Of a stretch of 64,000 nt of DNA, positions 1 through 12,560 are shown piece after piece. Each line of letters starts with the position of its first letter. Positions within the stretch are counted from its first letter, which is position 1. The DNA lies in contig CM077034.1 in the NCBI GenBank assembly GCA_039090855.1, positions 224,333,331-224,397,330 on the forward strand, read 5' to 3'. A program made the translations under genes and the position numbers. The notes beneath the pieces are model-generated. The model saw only the letters and a list, made by a program, of their open reading frames with translations. It made no database searches and was not told where the DNA came from. The DNA comes from Macrothele yani (Eukaryota > Arthropoda > Arachnida > Araneae > Macrothelidae).

Positions 1-3000
1 AGGCTTAACGTGCCCATTCAATGCTCTAGTAGATCAGATCAGATCATATGTAGAGGATTTTAGGAAGGAGTGTCTGACCCCAGGTCTTAAACAACCCTTA
101 GAAATAGGAAGCTAGGAGATTTGGGCTAGAGTGCCCGATAGGAAAGTGACACGGAAGCGAGGTAGAAGTCGCCCTTATTTACTACCGGGGGTCAGTAGGC
201 TTAACGTGCCCATTCAATGCTCTAGTAGATCAGATCAGATCATATGTAGAGGATTTTAGGAAGGGAGTGTCTGACCCCAGGTCTTAAACAACCCTTAGAA
301 ATAGGAAGCTAGGAGATTTGGGCTAGAGTGCCCGATAGGAAAGTGACACGGAAGCGAGGTAGAAGACGCCCTTATTTACTACCGGGGGTCAGAAGGCTTA
401 ACGTGCCCATTCAATGCTCTAGTAGATCAGATCTGATCATATGTAGAGGATTTTAGGAAGGGAGTGTCTGACCCCAGGTCTTAAACAACCCTTAGAAATA
501 GGAAGCTAGGAGATTTGGGCTAGAGTGCCCGATAGGAAAGTGACACGGAAGCGAGGTAGAAGTCGCCCTTATTTACTACCGGGGGTCAGTAGGCTTAACG
601 TGCCCATTCAATGCTCTAGTAGATCAGATCAGATCATATGTAGAGGATTTTAGGAAGGGAGTGTCTGACCCCAGGTCTTAAACAACCCTTAGAAATAGGA
701 AGCTAGGAGATTTGGGCTAGAGTGCCCGATAGGAAAGTGACACGGAAGCGAGGTAGAAGTCGCCCTTATTTACTACCGGGGGTCAGGAGGCTTAACGTGC
801 CCATTCAATGCTCTAGTAGATCAGATCAGATCATATGTAGAGGATTTTAGGAAGGGAGTGTCTGACCCCAGGTCTTAAACAACCCTTAGAAATAGGAAGC
901 TAGGAGATTTGGGCTAGAGTGCCCGATAGGAAAGTGACACGGAAGCGAGGTAGAAGACGCCCTTATTTACTACCGGGGGTCAGAAGGCTTAACGTGCCCA
1001 TTCAATGCTCTAGTAGATCAGATCTGATCATATGTAGAGGATTTTAGGAAGGGAGTGTCTGACCCCAGGTCTTAAACAAGCCTTAGAAATAGGAAGCCAG
1101 GAGATTTGGGCTAGAGTGCCCGATAGGAAAGTGACACGGAAGCGAGGTAGAAGACGCCCTTATTTACTACCGGGGGTCAGAAGGCTTAACGTGCCCATTC
1201 AATGCTCTAGTAGATCAGATCAGATCATATGTAGAGGATTTTAGGAAGGGAGTGTCTGACCCCAGGTCTTAAACAACCCTTAGAAATAGGAAGCTAGGAG
1301 ATTTGGGCTAGAGTGCCCGATAGGAAAGTGACACGGAAGCGAGGTAGAAGACGCCCTTATTTACTACCGGGGGTCAGAAGGCTTAACGTGCCCATTCAAT
1401 GCTCTAGTAGATCAGATCAGATCATATGTAGAGGATTTTAGGAAGGGAGTGTCTGACCCCAGGTCTTAAACAACCCTTAGAAATAGGAAGCTAGGAGATT
1501 TGGGCTAGAGTGCCCGATAGGAAAGTGACACGGAAGCGAGGTAGAAGACGCCCTTATTTACTACCGGGGGTCAGAAGGCTTAACGTGCCCATTCAATGCT
1601 CTAGTAGATCAGATCAGATCATATGTAGAGGATTTTAGTAAGGGAGTGTCTGACCCCAGGTCTTAAACAACCCTTAGAAATAGGAAGCTAGGAGATTTGG
1701 GCTAGAGTGCCCGATAGGAAAGTGACACGGAAGCGAGGTAGAAGACGCCCTTATTTACTACCGGGGGTCAGAAGGCTTAACGTGCCCATTCAATGCTCTA
1801 GTAGATCAGATCTGATCATATGTAGAGGATTTTAGGAAGGGAGTGTCTGACCCCAGGTCTTAAACAACCCTTAGAAATAGGAAGCTAGGAGATTTGGGCT
1901 AGAGTGCCCGATAGGAAAGTGACACGGAAGCGAGGTAGAAGACGCCCTTATTTACTACCGGGGGTCAGAAGGCTTAACGTGCCCATTCAATGCTCTAGTA
2001 GATCAGATCTGATCATATGTAGAGGATTTTAGGAAGGGAGTGTCTGACCCCTGGTCCTAAACAACCCTTAGAAATAGGAAGCTAGGAGATTTGGGCTAGA
2101 GTGCCCGATAGGAAAGTGACACGGAAGCGAGGCAGAAGACGCCCTTATTTACTACCGTGGGTCAGAAGGCTTAACGTGCCCATTCAATGCTCTAGTAGAT
2201 CAGATCTGATCATATGTAGAGGATTTTAGGAAGGGAGTGTCTGACCCCAGGTCTTAAACAAGCCTTAGAAATAGGAAGCTAGGAGATTTGGGCTAGAGTG
2301 CCCGATAGGAAAGTGACACGGAAGCGAGGTAGAAGACGCCCTTATTTACTACCAGGGGTCAGAAGGCTTAACGTGCCCATTCAATGCTCTAGTAGATCAG
2401 ATCGGATCATATGTAGAGGATTTTAGTAAGGGAGTGTCTGACCCCAGGTCTTAAACAACCCTTAGAAATAGGAAGCTAGGAGATTTGGGCTAGAGTGCCC
2501 GATAGGAAAGTGACACGGAAGCGAGGCAGAAGACGCCCTTATTTACTACCGTGGGTCAGAAGGCTTAACGTGCCCATTCAATGCTCTAGTAGATCAGATC
2601 AGATCATATGTACAGGATTTTAGGAAGGGAGTGTCTGACCCCAGGTCTTAAACAACCCTTAGAAATAGGAAGCTAGGAGATTTGGGCTAGAGTGCCCGAT
2701 AGGAAAGTGACACGGAAGCGAGGTAGAAGACGCCCTTATTTACTACCGGGGGTCAGAAGGCTTAACGTGCCCATTCAATGCTCTAGTAGATCAGATCAGA
2801 TCATATGTAGAGGATTTTAGGAAGGGAGTGTCTGACCCCAGGTCTTAAACAACCCTTAGAAATAGGAAGCTAGGAGATTTGGGCTAGAGTGCCCGATAGG
2901 AAAGTGACACGGAAGCGAGGTAGAAGACGCCCTTATTTACTACCGGGGGTCAGAAGGCTTAACGTGCCCATTCAATGCTCTAGTAGATCAGATCTGATCA

Positions 3001-6000
3001 TATGTACAGGATTTTAGGAAGGGAGTGTCTGAACCCAGGTCTTAAACAAGCCTTAGAAATAGGAAGCTAGGAGATTTGGGCTAGAGTGCCCGATAGGAAA
3101 GTGACACGGAAGCGAGGTAGAAGACGCCCTTATTTACTACCGGGGGTCAGAAGGCTTAACGTGCCCATTCAATGCTCTAGTAGATCAGATCAGATCATAT
3201 GTAGAGGATTTTAGGAAGGGAGTGTCTGCCACCAGGTCTTAAACAACCCTTAGAAATAGGAAGCTAGGAGATTTGGGCTAGAGTGCCCGATAGGAAAGTG
3301 ACACGGAAGCGAGGTAGAAGACGCCCTTATTTACTACCGGGGGTCAGAAGGCTTAACGTGCCCATTCAATGCTCTAGTAGATCAGATCAGATCATATGTA
3401 GAGGATTTTAGGAAGGGAGTGTCTGACCCCAGGTCTTAAACAACCCTTAGAAATAGGAAGCTAGGAGATTTGGGCTAGAGTGCCCGATAGGAAAGTGACA
3501 CGGAAGCGAGGTAGAAGTCGCCCTTATTTACTACCGGGGGTCAGTAGGCTTAACGTGCCCATTCAATGCTCTAGTAGATCAGATCAGATCATATGTAGAG
3601 GATTTTAGGAAGGGAGTGTCTGACCCCAGGTCTTAAACAACCCTTAGAAATAGGAAGCTAGGAGATTTGGGCTAGAGTGCCCGATAGGAAAGTGACACGG
3701 AAGCGAGGTAGAAGTCGCCCTTATTTACTACCGGGGGTCAGTAGGCTTAACGTGCCCATTCAATGCTCTAGTAGATCAGATCAGATCATATGTAGAGGAT
3801 TTTAGGAAGGGAGTGTCTGACCCCAGGTCTTAAACAACCCTTAGAAATAGGAAGCTAGGAGATTTGGGCTAGAGTGCCCGATAGGAAAGTGACACGGAAG
3901 CGAGGTAGAAGACGCCCTTATTTACTACCGGGGGTCAGAAGGCTTAACGTGCCCATTCAATGCTCTAGTAGATCAGATCTGATCATATGTAGAGGATTTT
4001 AGGAAGGGAGTGTCTGACCCCAGGTCTTAAACAACCCTTAGAAATAGGAAGCTAGGAGATTTGGGCTAGAGTGCCCGATAGGAAAGTGACACGGAAGCGA
4101 GGTAGAAGTCGCCCTTATTTACTACCGGGGGTCAGTAGGCTTAACGTGCCCATTCAATGCTCTAGTAGATCAGATCAGATCATATGTAGAGGATTTTAGG
4201 AAGGGAGTGTCTGACCCCAGGTCTTAAACAACCCTTAGAAATAGGAAGCTAGGAGATTTGGGCTAGAGTGCCCGATAGGAAAGTGACACGGAAGCGAGGT
4301 AGAAGTCGCCCTTATTTACTACCGGGGGTCAGTAGGCTTAACGTGCCCATTCAATGCTCTAGTAGATCAGATCAGATCATATGTAGAGGATTTTAGGAAG
4401 GGAGTGTCTGACCCCAGGTCTTAAACAACCCTTAGAAATAGGAAGCTAGGAGATTTGGGCTAGAGTGCCCGATAGGAAAGTGACACGGAAGCGAGGTAGA
4501 AGACGCCCTTATTTACTACCGGGGGTCAGAAGGCTTAACGTGCCCATTCAATGCTCTAGTAGATCAGATCAGATCATATGTAGAGGATTTTAGGAAGGGA
4601 GTGTCTGACCCCAGGTCTTAAACAACCCTTAGAAATAGGAAGCTAGGAGATTTGGGCTAGAGTGCCCGATAGGAAAGTGACACGGAAGCGAGGTAGAAGA
4701 CGCCCTTATTTACTACCGGGGGTCAGAAGGCTTAACGTGCCCATTCAATGCTCTAGTAGATCAGATCAGATCATATGTAGAGGATTTTAGGAAGGGAGTG
4801 TCTGACCCCAGGTCCTAAACAACCCTTAGAAATAGGAAGCTAGGAGATTTGGGCTAGAGTGCCCGATAGGAAAGTGACACGGAAGCGAGGTAGAAGACGC
4901 CCTTATTTACTACCGGGGGTCAGAAGGCTTAACGTGCCCATTCAATGCTCTAGTAGATCAGATCAGATCATATGTACAGGATTTCAGGAAGGGAGTGTCT
5001 GACCCCAGGTCTTAAACAAACCTTAGAAATAGGAAGCCAGGAGATTTGGGCTAGAGTGCCCGATAGGAAAGTGACACGGAAGCGAGGTAGAAGACGCCCT
5101 TATTTACTACCGGGGGTCAGAAGGCTTAACGTGCCCATTCAATGCTCTAGTAGATCAGATCAGATCATATGTAGAGGATTTTAGGAAGGGAGTGTCTGAC
5201 CCCAGGTCTTAAACAAGCCTTAGAAATAGGAAGCCAGGAGATTTGGGCTAGAGTGCCCGATAGGAAAGTGACACGGAAGCGAGGTAGAAGACGCCCTTAT
5301 TTACTACCGGGGGTCAGAAGGCTTAACGTGCCCATTCAATGCTCTAGTAGATCAGATCAGATCATATGTAGAGGATTTTAGGAAGGGAGTGTCTGCCCCC
5401 AGGTCTTAAACAACCCTTAGAAATAGGAAGCTAGGAGATTTGGGCTAGAGTGCCCGATAGGAAAGTGACACGGAAGCGAGGTAGAAGACGCCCTTATTTA
5501 CTACCGGGGGTCAGAAGGCTTAACGTGCCCATTCAATGCTCTAGTAGATCAGATCAGATCATATGTAGAGGATTTTAGGAAGGGAGTGTCTGACCCCAGG
5601 TCTTAAACAACCCTTAGAAATAGGAAGCTAGGAGATTTGGGCTAGAGTGCCCGATAGGAAAGTGACACGGAAGCGAGGTAGAAGTCGCCCTTATTTACTA
5701 CCGGGGGTCAGAAGGCTTAACGTGCCCATTCAATGCTCTAGTAGATCAGATCAGATCATATGTAGAGGATTTTAGGAAGGGAGTGTCTGACCCCAGGTCT
5801 TAAACAACCCTTAGAAATAGGAAGCTAGGAGATTTGGGCTAGAGTGCCCGATAGGAAAGTGACACGGAAGCGAGGTAGAAGACGCCCTTATTTACTACCG
5901 GGGGTCAGAAGGCTTAACGTGCCCATTCAATGCTCTAGTAGATCAGATCTGATCATATGTAGAGGATTTTAGGAAGGGAGTGTCTGACCCCAGGTCTTAA

Positions 6001-6559
6001 ACAACCCTTAGAAATAGGAAGCTAGGAGATTTGGGCTAGAGTGCCCGATAGGAAAGTGACACGGAAGCGAGGTAGAAGTCGCCCTTATTTACTACCGGGG
6101 GTCAGTAGGCTTAACGTGCCCATTCAATGCTCTAGTAGATCAGATCAGATCATATGTAGAGGATTTTAGGAAGGGAGTGTCTGACCCCAGGTCTTAAACA
6201 ACCCTTAGAAATAGGAAGCTAGGAGATTTGGGCTAGAGTGCCCGATAGGAAAGTGACACGGAAGCGAGGTAGAAGACGCCCTTATTTACTACCGGGGGTC
6301 AGAAGGCTTAACGTGCCCATTCAATGCTCTAGTAGATCAGATCAGATCATATGTAGAGGATTTTAGGAAGGGAGTGTCTGACCCCAGGTCTTAAACAACC
6401 CTTAGAAATAGGAAGCTAGGAGATTTGGGCTAGAGTGCCCGATAGGAAAGTGACACGGAAGCGAGGTAGAAGACGCCCTTATTTACTACCGGGGGTCAGA
6501 AGGCTTAACGTGCCCATTCAATGCTCTAGTAGATCAGATCTGATCATATGTAGAGGATT

Positions 6560-9500
6560 TTAGGAAGGGAGTGTCTGACCCCAGGTCTTAAACAAGCCTT
6601 AGAAATAGGAAGCCAGGAGATTTGGGCTAGAGTGCCCGATAGGAAAGTGACACGGAAGCGAGGTAGAAGACGCCCTTATTTACTACCGGGGGTCAGAAGG
6701 CTTAACGTGCCCATTCAATGCTCTAGTAGATCAGATCTGATCATATGTAGAGGATTTTAGAAGGGGAGTGTCTGACCCCAGGTCTTAAACAACCCTTAGA
6801 AATAGGAAGCTAGGATATTTGGACTAGAGTGCTCGATAGGAAAGTGACACGGAAGCGAGGTAGAAGACGCCCTTATTTACTACCGGGTGTCAGAAGGCTT
6901 AACGTGCCCATTCAATGCTCTAGTAGATCAGATCAGATCATATGTAGAGGATTTTAGGAAGGGAGTGTCTGACCCCAGGTCTTAAACAACCCTTAGAAAT
7001 AGGAAGCTAGGAGATTTGGGCTAGAGTGCCCGATAGGAAAGTGACACGGAAGCGAGGTAGAAGTCGCCCTTATTTACTACCGGGGGTCAGTAGGCTTAAC
7101 GTGCCCATTCAATGCTCTAGTAGATCAGATCAGATCATATGTAGAGGATTTTAGGAAGGGAGTGTCTGACCCCAGGTCTTAAACAACCCTTAGAAATAGG
7201 AAGCTAGGAGATTTGGGCTAGAGTGCCCGATAGGAAAGTGACACGGAAGCGAGGTAGAAGACGCCCTTATTTACTACCGGGGGTCAGAAGGCTTAACGTG
7301 CCCATTCAATGCTCTAGTAGATCAGATCAGATCATATGTAGAGGATTTTAGGAAGGGAGTGTCTGACCCCAGGTCTTAAACAACCCTTAGAAATAGGAAG
7401 CTAGGAGATTTGGGCTAGAGTGCCCGATAGGAAAGTGACACGGAAGCGAGGTAGAAGACGCCCTTATTTACTACCGGGGGTCAGTAGGCTTAACGTGCCC
7501 ATTCAATGCTCTAGTAGATCAGATCAGATCATATGTAGAGGATTTTAGGAAGGGAGTGTCTGACCCCAGGTCTTAAACAAGCCTTAGAAATAGGAAGCCA
7601 GGAGATTTGGGCTAGAGTGCCCGATAGGAAAGTGACACGGAAGCGAGGTAGAAGACGCCCTTATTTACTACCGGGGGTCAGAAGGCTTAACGTGCCCATT
7701 CAATGCTCTAGTAGATCAGATCTGATCATATGTAGAGGATTTTAGAAGGGGAGTGTCTGACCCCAGGTCTTAAACAACCCTTAGAAATAGGAAGCTAGGA
7801 TATTTGGACTAGAGTGCTCGATAGGAAAGTGACACGGAAGCGAGGTAGAAGACGCCCTTATTTACTACCGGGGGTCAGAAGGCTTAACGTGCCCATTCAA
7901 TGCTCTAGTAGATCAGATCAGATCATATGTAGAGGATTTTAGGAAGGGAGTGTCTGACCCCAGGTCTTAAACAACCCTTAGAAATAGGAAGCTAGGAGAT
8001 TTGGGCTAGAGTGCCCGATAGGAAAGTGACACGGAAGCGAGGTAGAAGACGCCCTTATTTACTACCGGGGGTCAGAAGGCTTAACGTGCCCATTCAATGC
8101 TCTAGTAGATCAGATCAGATCATATGTAGAGGATTTTAGGAAGGGAGTGTCTGACCCCAGGTCTTAAACAACCCTTAGAAATAGGAAGCTAGGAGATTTG
8201 GGCTAGAGTGCCCGATAGGAAAGTGACACGGAAGCGAGGTAGAAGACGCCCTTATTTACTACCGGGGGTCAGAAGGCTTAACGTGCCCATTCAATGCTCT
8301 AGTAGATCAGATCTGATCATATGTAGAGGATTTTAGGAAGGGAGTGTCTGACCCCAGGTCTTAAACAAGCCTTAGAAATAGGAAGCTAGGAGATTTGGGC
8401 TAGAGTGCCCGATAGGAAAGTGACACGGAAGCGAGGTAGAAGACGCCCTTATTTACTACCGGGGGTCAGAAGGCTTAACGTGCCCATTCAATGCTCTAGT
8501 AGATCAGATCTGATCATATGTAGAGGATTTTAGGAAGGGGAGTGTCTGACCCCAGGTCTTAAACAACCCTTAGAAATAGGAAGCTAGGATATTTGGACTA
8601 GAGTGCTCGATAGGAAAGTGACACGGAAGCGAGGTAGAAGACGCCCTTATTTACTACCGGGGGTCAGAAGGCTTAACGTGCCCATTCAATGCTCTAGTAG
8701 ATCAGATCAGATCATATGTAGAGGATTTTAGGAAGGGAGTGTCTGACCCCAGGTCTTAAACAACCCTTAGAAATAGGAAGCTAGGAGATTTGGGCTAGAG
8801 TGCCCGATAGGAAAGTGACACGGAAGCGAGGTAGAAGACGCCCTTATTTACTACCGGGGGTCAGAAGGCTTAACGTGCCCATTCAATGCTCTAGTAGATC
8901 AGATCAGATCATATGTAGAGGATTTTAGGAAGGGAGTGTCTGACCCCTGGTCTTAAACAACCCTTAGAAATAGGAAGCTAGGAGATTTGGGCTAGAGTGC
9001 CCGATAGGAAAGTGACACGGAAGCGAGGTAGAAGACGCCCTTATTTACTACCGGGGGTCAGAAGGCTTAACGTGCCCATTCAATGCTCTAGTAGATCAGA
9101 TCAGATCATATGTAGAGGATTTTAGGAAGGGAGTGTCTGACCCCAGGTCTTAAACAACCCTTAGAAATAGGAAGCTAGGAGATTTGGGCTAGAGTGCCCG
9201 ATAGGAAAGTGACACGGAAGCGAGGTAGAAGACGCCCTTATTTACTACCGGGGGTCAGAAGGCTTAACGTGCCCATTCAATGCTCTAGTAGATCAGATCA
9301 GATCATATGTAGAGGATTTTAGGAAGGGAGTGTCTGACCCCAGGTCTTAAACAACCCTTAGAAATAGGAAGCCAGGAGATTTGGGCTAGAGTGCCCGATA
9401 GGAAAGTGACACGGAAGCGAGGTAGAAGACGCCCTTATTTACTACCGGGGGTCAGAAGGCTTAACGTGCCCATTCAATGCTCTAGTAGATCAGATCTGAT

Positions 9501-10440
9501 CATATGTAGAGGATTTTAGAAGGGGAGTGTCTGACCCCAGGTCTTAAACAACCCTTAGAAATAGGAAGCTAGGAGATTTGGACTAGAGTGCTCGATAGGA
9601 AAGTGACACGGAAGCGAGGTAGAAGACGCCCTTATTTACTACCGGGGGTCAGAAGGCTTAACGTGCCCATTCAATGCTCTAGTAGATCAGATCAGATCAT
9701 ATGTAGAGGATTTTAGGAAGGGAGTGTCTGACCCCAGGTCTTAAACAACCCTTAGAAATAGGAAGCTAGGAGATTTGGGCTAGAGTGCCCGATAGGAAAG
9801 TGACACGGAAGCGAGGTAGAAGACGCCCTTATTTACTACCGGGGGTCAGAAGGCTTAACGTGCCCATTCAATGCTCTAGTAGATCAGATCAGATCATATG
9901 TAGAGGATTTTAGGAAGGGAGTGTCTGACCCCAGGTCTTAAACAACCCTTAGAAATAGGAAGCTAGGAGATTTGGGCTAGAGTGCCCGATAGGAAAGTGA
10001 CACGGAAGCGAGGTAGAAGACGCCCTTATTTACTACCGGGGGTCAGAAGGCTTAACGTGCCCATTCAATGCTCTAGTAGATCAGATCTGATCATATGTAG
10101 AGGATTTTAGGAAGGGAGTGTCTGACCCCAGGTCTTAAACAAGCCTTAGAAATAGGAAGCCAGGAGATTTGGGCTAGAGTGCCCGATAGGAAAGTGACAC
10201 GGAAGCGAGGTAGAAGACGCCCTTATTTACTACCGGGGGTCAGAAGGCTTAACGTGCCCATTCAATGCTCTAGTAGATCAGATCTGATCATATGTAGAGG
10301 ATTTTAGAAGGGGAGTGTCTGACCCCAGGTCTTAAACAACCCTTAGAAATAGGAAGCTAGGATATTTGGACTAGAGTGCTCGATAGGAAAGTGACACAGA
10401 AGCGAGGTAGAAGACGCCCTTATTTACTACCGGGGGTCAG
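6560..10440. repeat. Nine-monomer higher-order repeat
   Basis: A marked monomer carrying gaagggga (plus ggatatttggac in four of the five cases) and gctcgatagg occurs with gctcg at 6831, 7816, 8605, 9590 and 10378. The steps are 985, 789, 985 and 788 bases, which is 5, 4, 5 and 4 monomers (one step includes a known +1 base). It is preceded by a partner monomer with aacaagcc and gccagg, or part of that pair. The alternating 5/4 spacing defines a nine-monomer (about 1,773 bp) higher-order period with a little over two turns visible. The pattern then loosens: the marked monomer recurs near 10,575, 10,970 and 11,167. Confidence 0.75.
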
Positions 10441-12560
10441 AAGGCTTAACGTGCCCATTCAATGCTCTAGTAGATCAGATCTGATCATATGTAGAGGATT
10501 TTAGGAAGGGAGTGTCTGACCCCAGGTCTTAAACAACCCTTAGAAATAGGAAGCTAGGAGATTTGGACTAGAGTGCTCGATAGGAAAGTGACACGGAAGC
10601 GAGGTAGAAGACGCCCTTATTTACTACCGGGGGTCAGAAGGCTTAACGTGCCCATTCAATGCTCTAGTAGATCAGATCAGATCATATGTAGAGGATTTTA
10701 GGAAGGGAGTGTCTGACCCCTGGTCTTAAACAACCCTTAGAAATAGGAAGCTAGGAGATTTGGGCTAGAGTGCCCGATAGGAAAGTGACACGGAAGCGAG
10801 GTAGAAGACGCCCTTATTTACTACCGGGGGTCAGAAGGCTTAACGTGCCCATTCAATGCTCTAGTAGATCAGATCAGATCATATGTAGAGGATTTTAGTA
10901 AGGGAGTGTCTGACCCCTGGTCTTAAACAACCCTTAGAAATAGGAAGCTAGGATATTTGGACTAGAGTGCTCGATAGGAAAGTGACACGGAAGCGAGGTA
11001 GAAGACGCCCTTATTTACTACCGGGGGTCAGAAGGCTTAACGTGCCCATTCAATGCTCTAGTAGATCAGATCAGATCATATGTAGAGGATTTTAGGAAGG
11101 GAGTGTCTGACCCCAGGTCTTAAACAACCCTTAGAAATAGGAAGCTAGGATATTTGGACTAGAGTGCTCGATAGGAAAGTGACACGGAAGCGAGGTAGAA
11201 GACGCCCTTATTTACTACCGGGGGTCAGAAGGCTTAACGTGCCCATTCAATGCTCTAGTAGATCAGATCAGATCATATGTAGAGGATTTTAGTAAGGGAG
11301 TGTCTGACCCCTGGTCTTAAACAACCCTTAGAAATAGGAAGCTAGGAGATTTGGGCTAGAGTGCCCGATAGGAAAGTGACACGGAAGCGAGGTAGAAGAC
11401 GCCCTTATTTACTACCGGGGGTCAGAAGGCTTAACGTGCCCATTCAATGCTCTAGTAGATCAGATCAGATCATATGTAGAGGATTTTAGGAAGGGAGTGT
11501 CTGACCCCTGGTCTTAAACAACCCTTAGAAATAGGAAGCTAGGAGATTTGGGCTAGAGTGCCCGATAGGAAAGTGACACGGAAGCGAGGTAGAAGACGCC
11601 CTTATTTACTACCGGGGGTCAGAAGGCTTAACGTGCCCATTCAATGCTCTAGTAGATCAGATCAGATCATATGTAGAGGATTTTAGGAAGGGAGTGTCTG
11701 ACCCCTGGTCCTAAACAACCCTTAGAAATAGGAAGCTAGGAGATTTGGGCTAGAGTGCCCGATAGGAAAGTGACACGGAAGCGAGGTAGAAGACGCCCTT
11801 ATTTACTACCGGGGGTCAGAAGGCTTAACGTGCCCATTCAATGCTCTAGTAGATCAGATCAGATCATATGTAGAGGATTTTAGGAAGGGAGTGTCTGACC
11901 CCTGGTCTTAAACAACCCTTAGAAATAGGAAGCTAGGAGATTTGGGCTAGAGTGCCCGATAGGAAAGTGACACGGAAGCGAGGTAGAAGACGCCCTTATT
12001 TACTACCGGGGGTCAGAAGGCTTAACGTGCCCATTCAATGCTCTAGTAGATCAGATCAGATCATATGTAGAGGATTTTAGGAAGGGAGTGTCTGACCCCT
12101 GGTCTTAAACAACCCTTAGAAATAGGAAGCTAGGAGATTTGGGCTAGAGTGCCCGATAGGAAAGTGACACGGAAGCGAGGTAGAAGACGCCCTTATTTAC
12201 TACCGGGGGTCAGAAGGCTTAACGTGCCCATTCAATGCTCTAGTAGATCAGATCAGATCATATGTAGAGGATTTTAGGAAGGGAGTGTCTGACCCCTGGT
12301 CTTAAACAACCCTTAGAAATAGGAAGCTAGGAGATTTGGGCTAGAGTGCCCGATAGGAAAGTGACACGGAAGCGAGGTAGAAGACGCCCTTATTTACTAC
12401 CGGGGGTCAGAAGGCTTAACGTGCCCATTCAATGCTCTAGTAGATCAGATCTGATCATATGTAGAGGATTTTAGGAAGGGAGTGTCTGACCCCAGGTCTT
12501 AAACAACCCTTAGAAATAGGAAGCTAGGAGATTTGGGCTAGAGTGCCCGATAGGAAAGTG

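Noticed and set aside
4972..5184. 70-codon + strand reading frame in the first satellite (also 12656-12868)
   Set aside because: It exists only because two point changes remove stops present in the other monomers, and it shows no domain or conservation.
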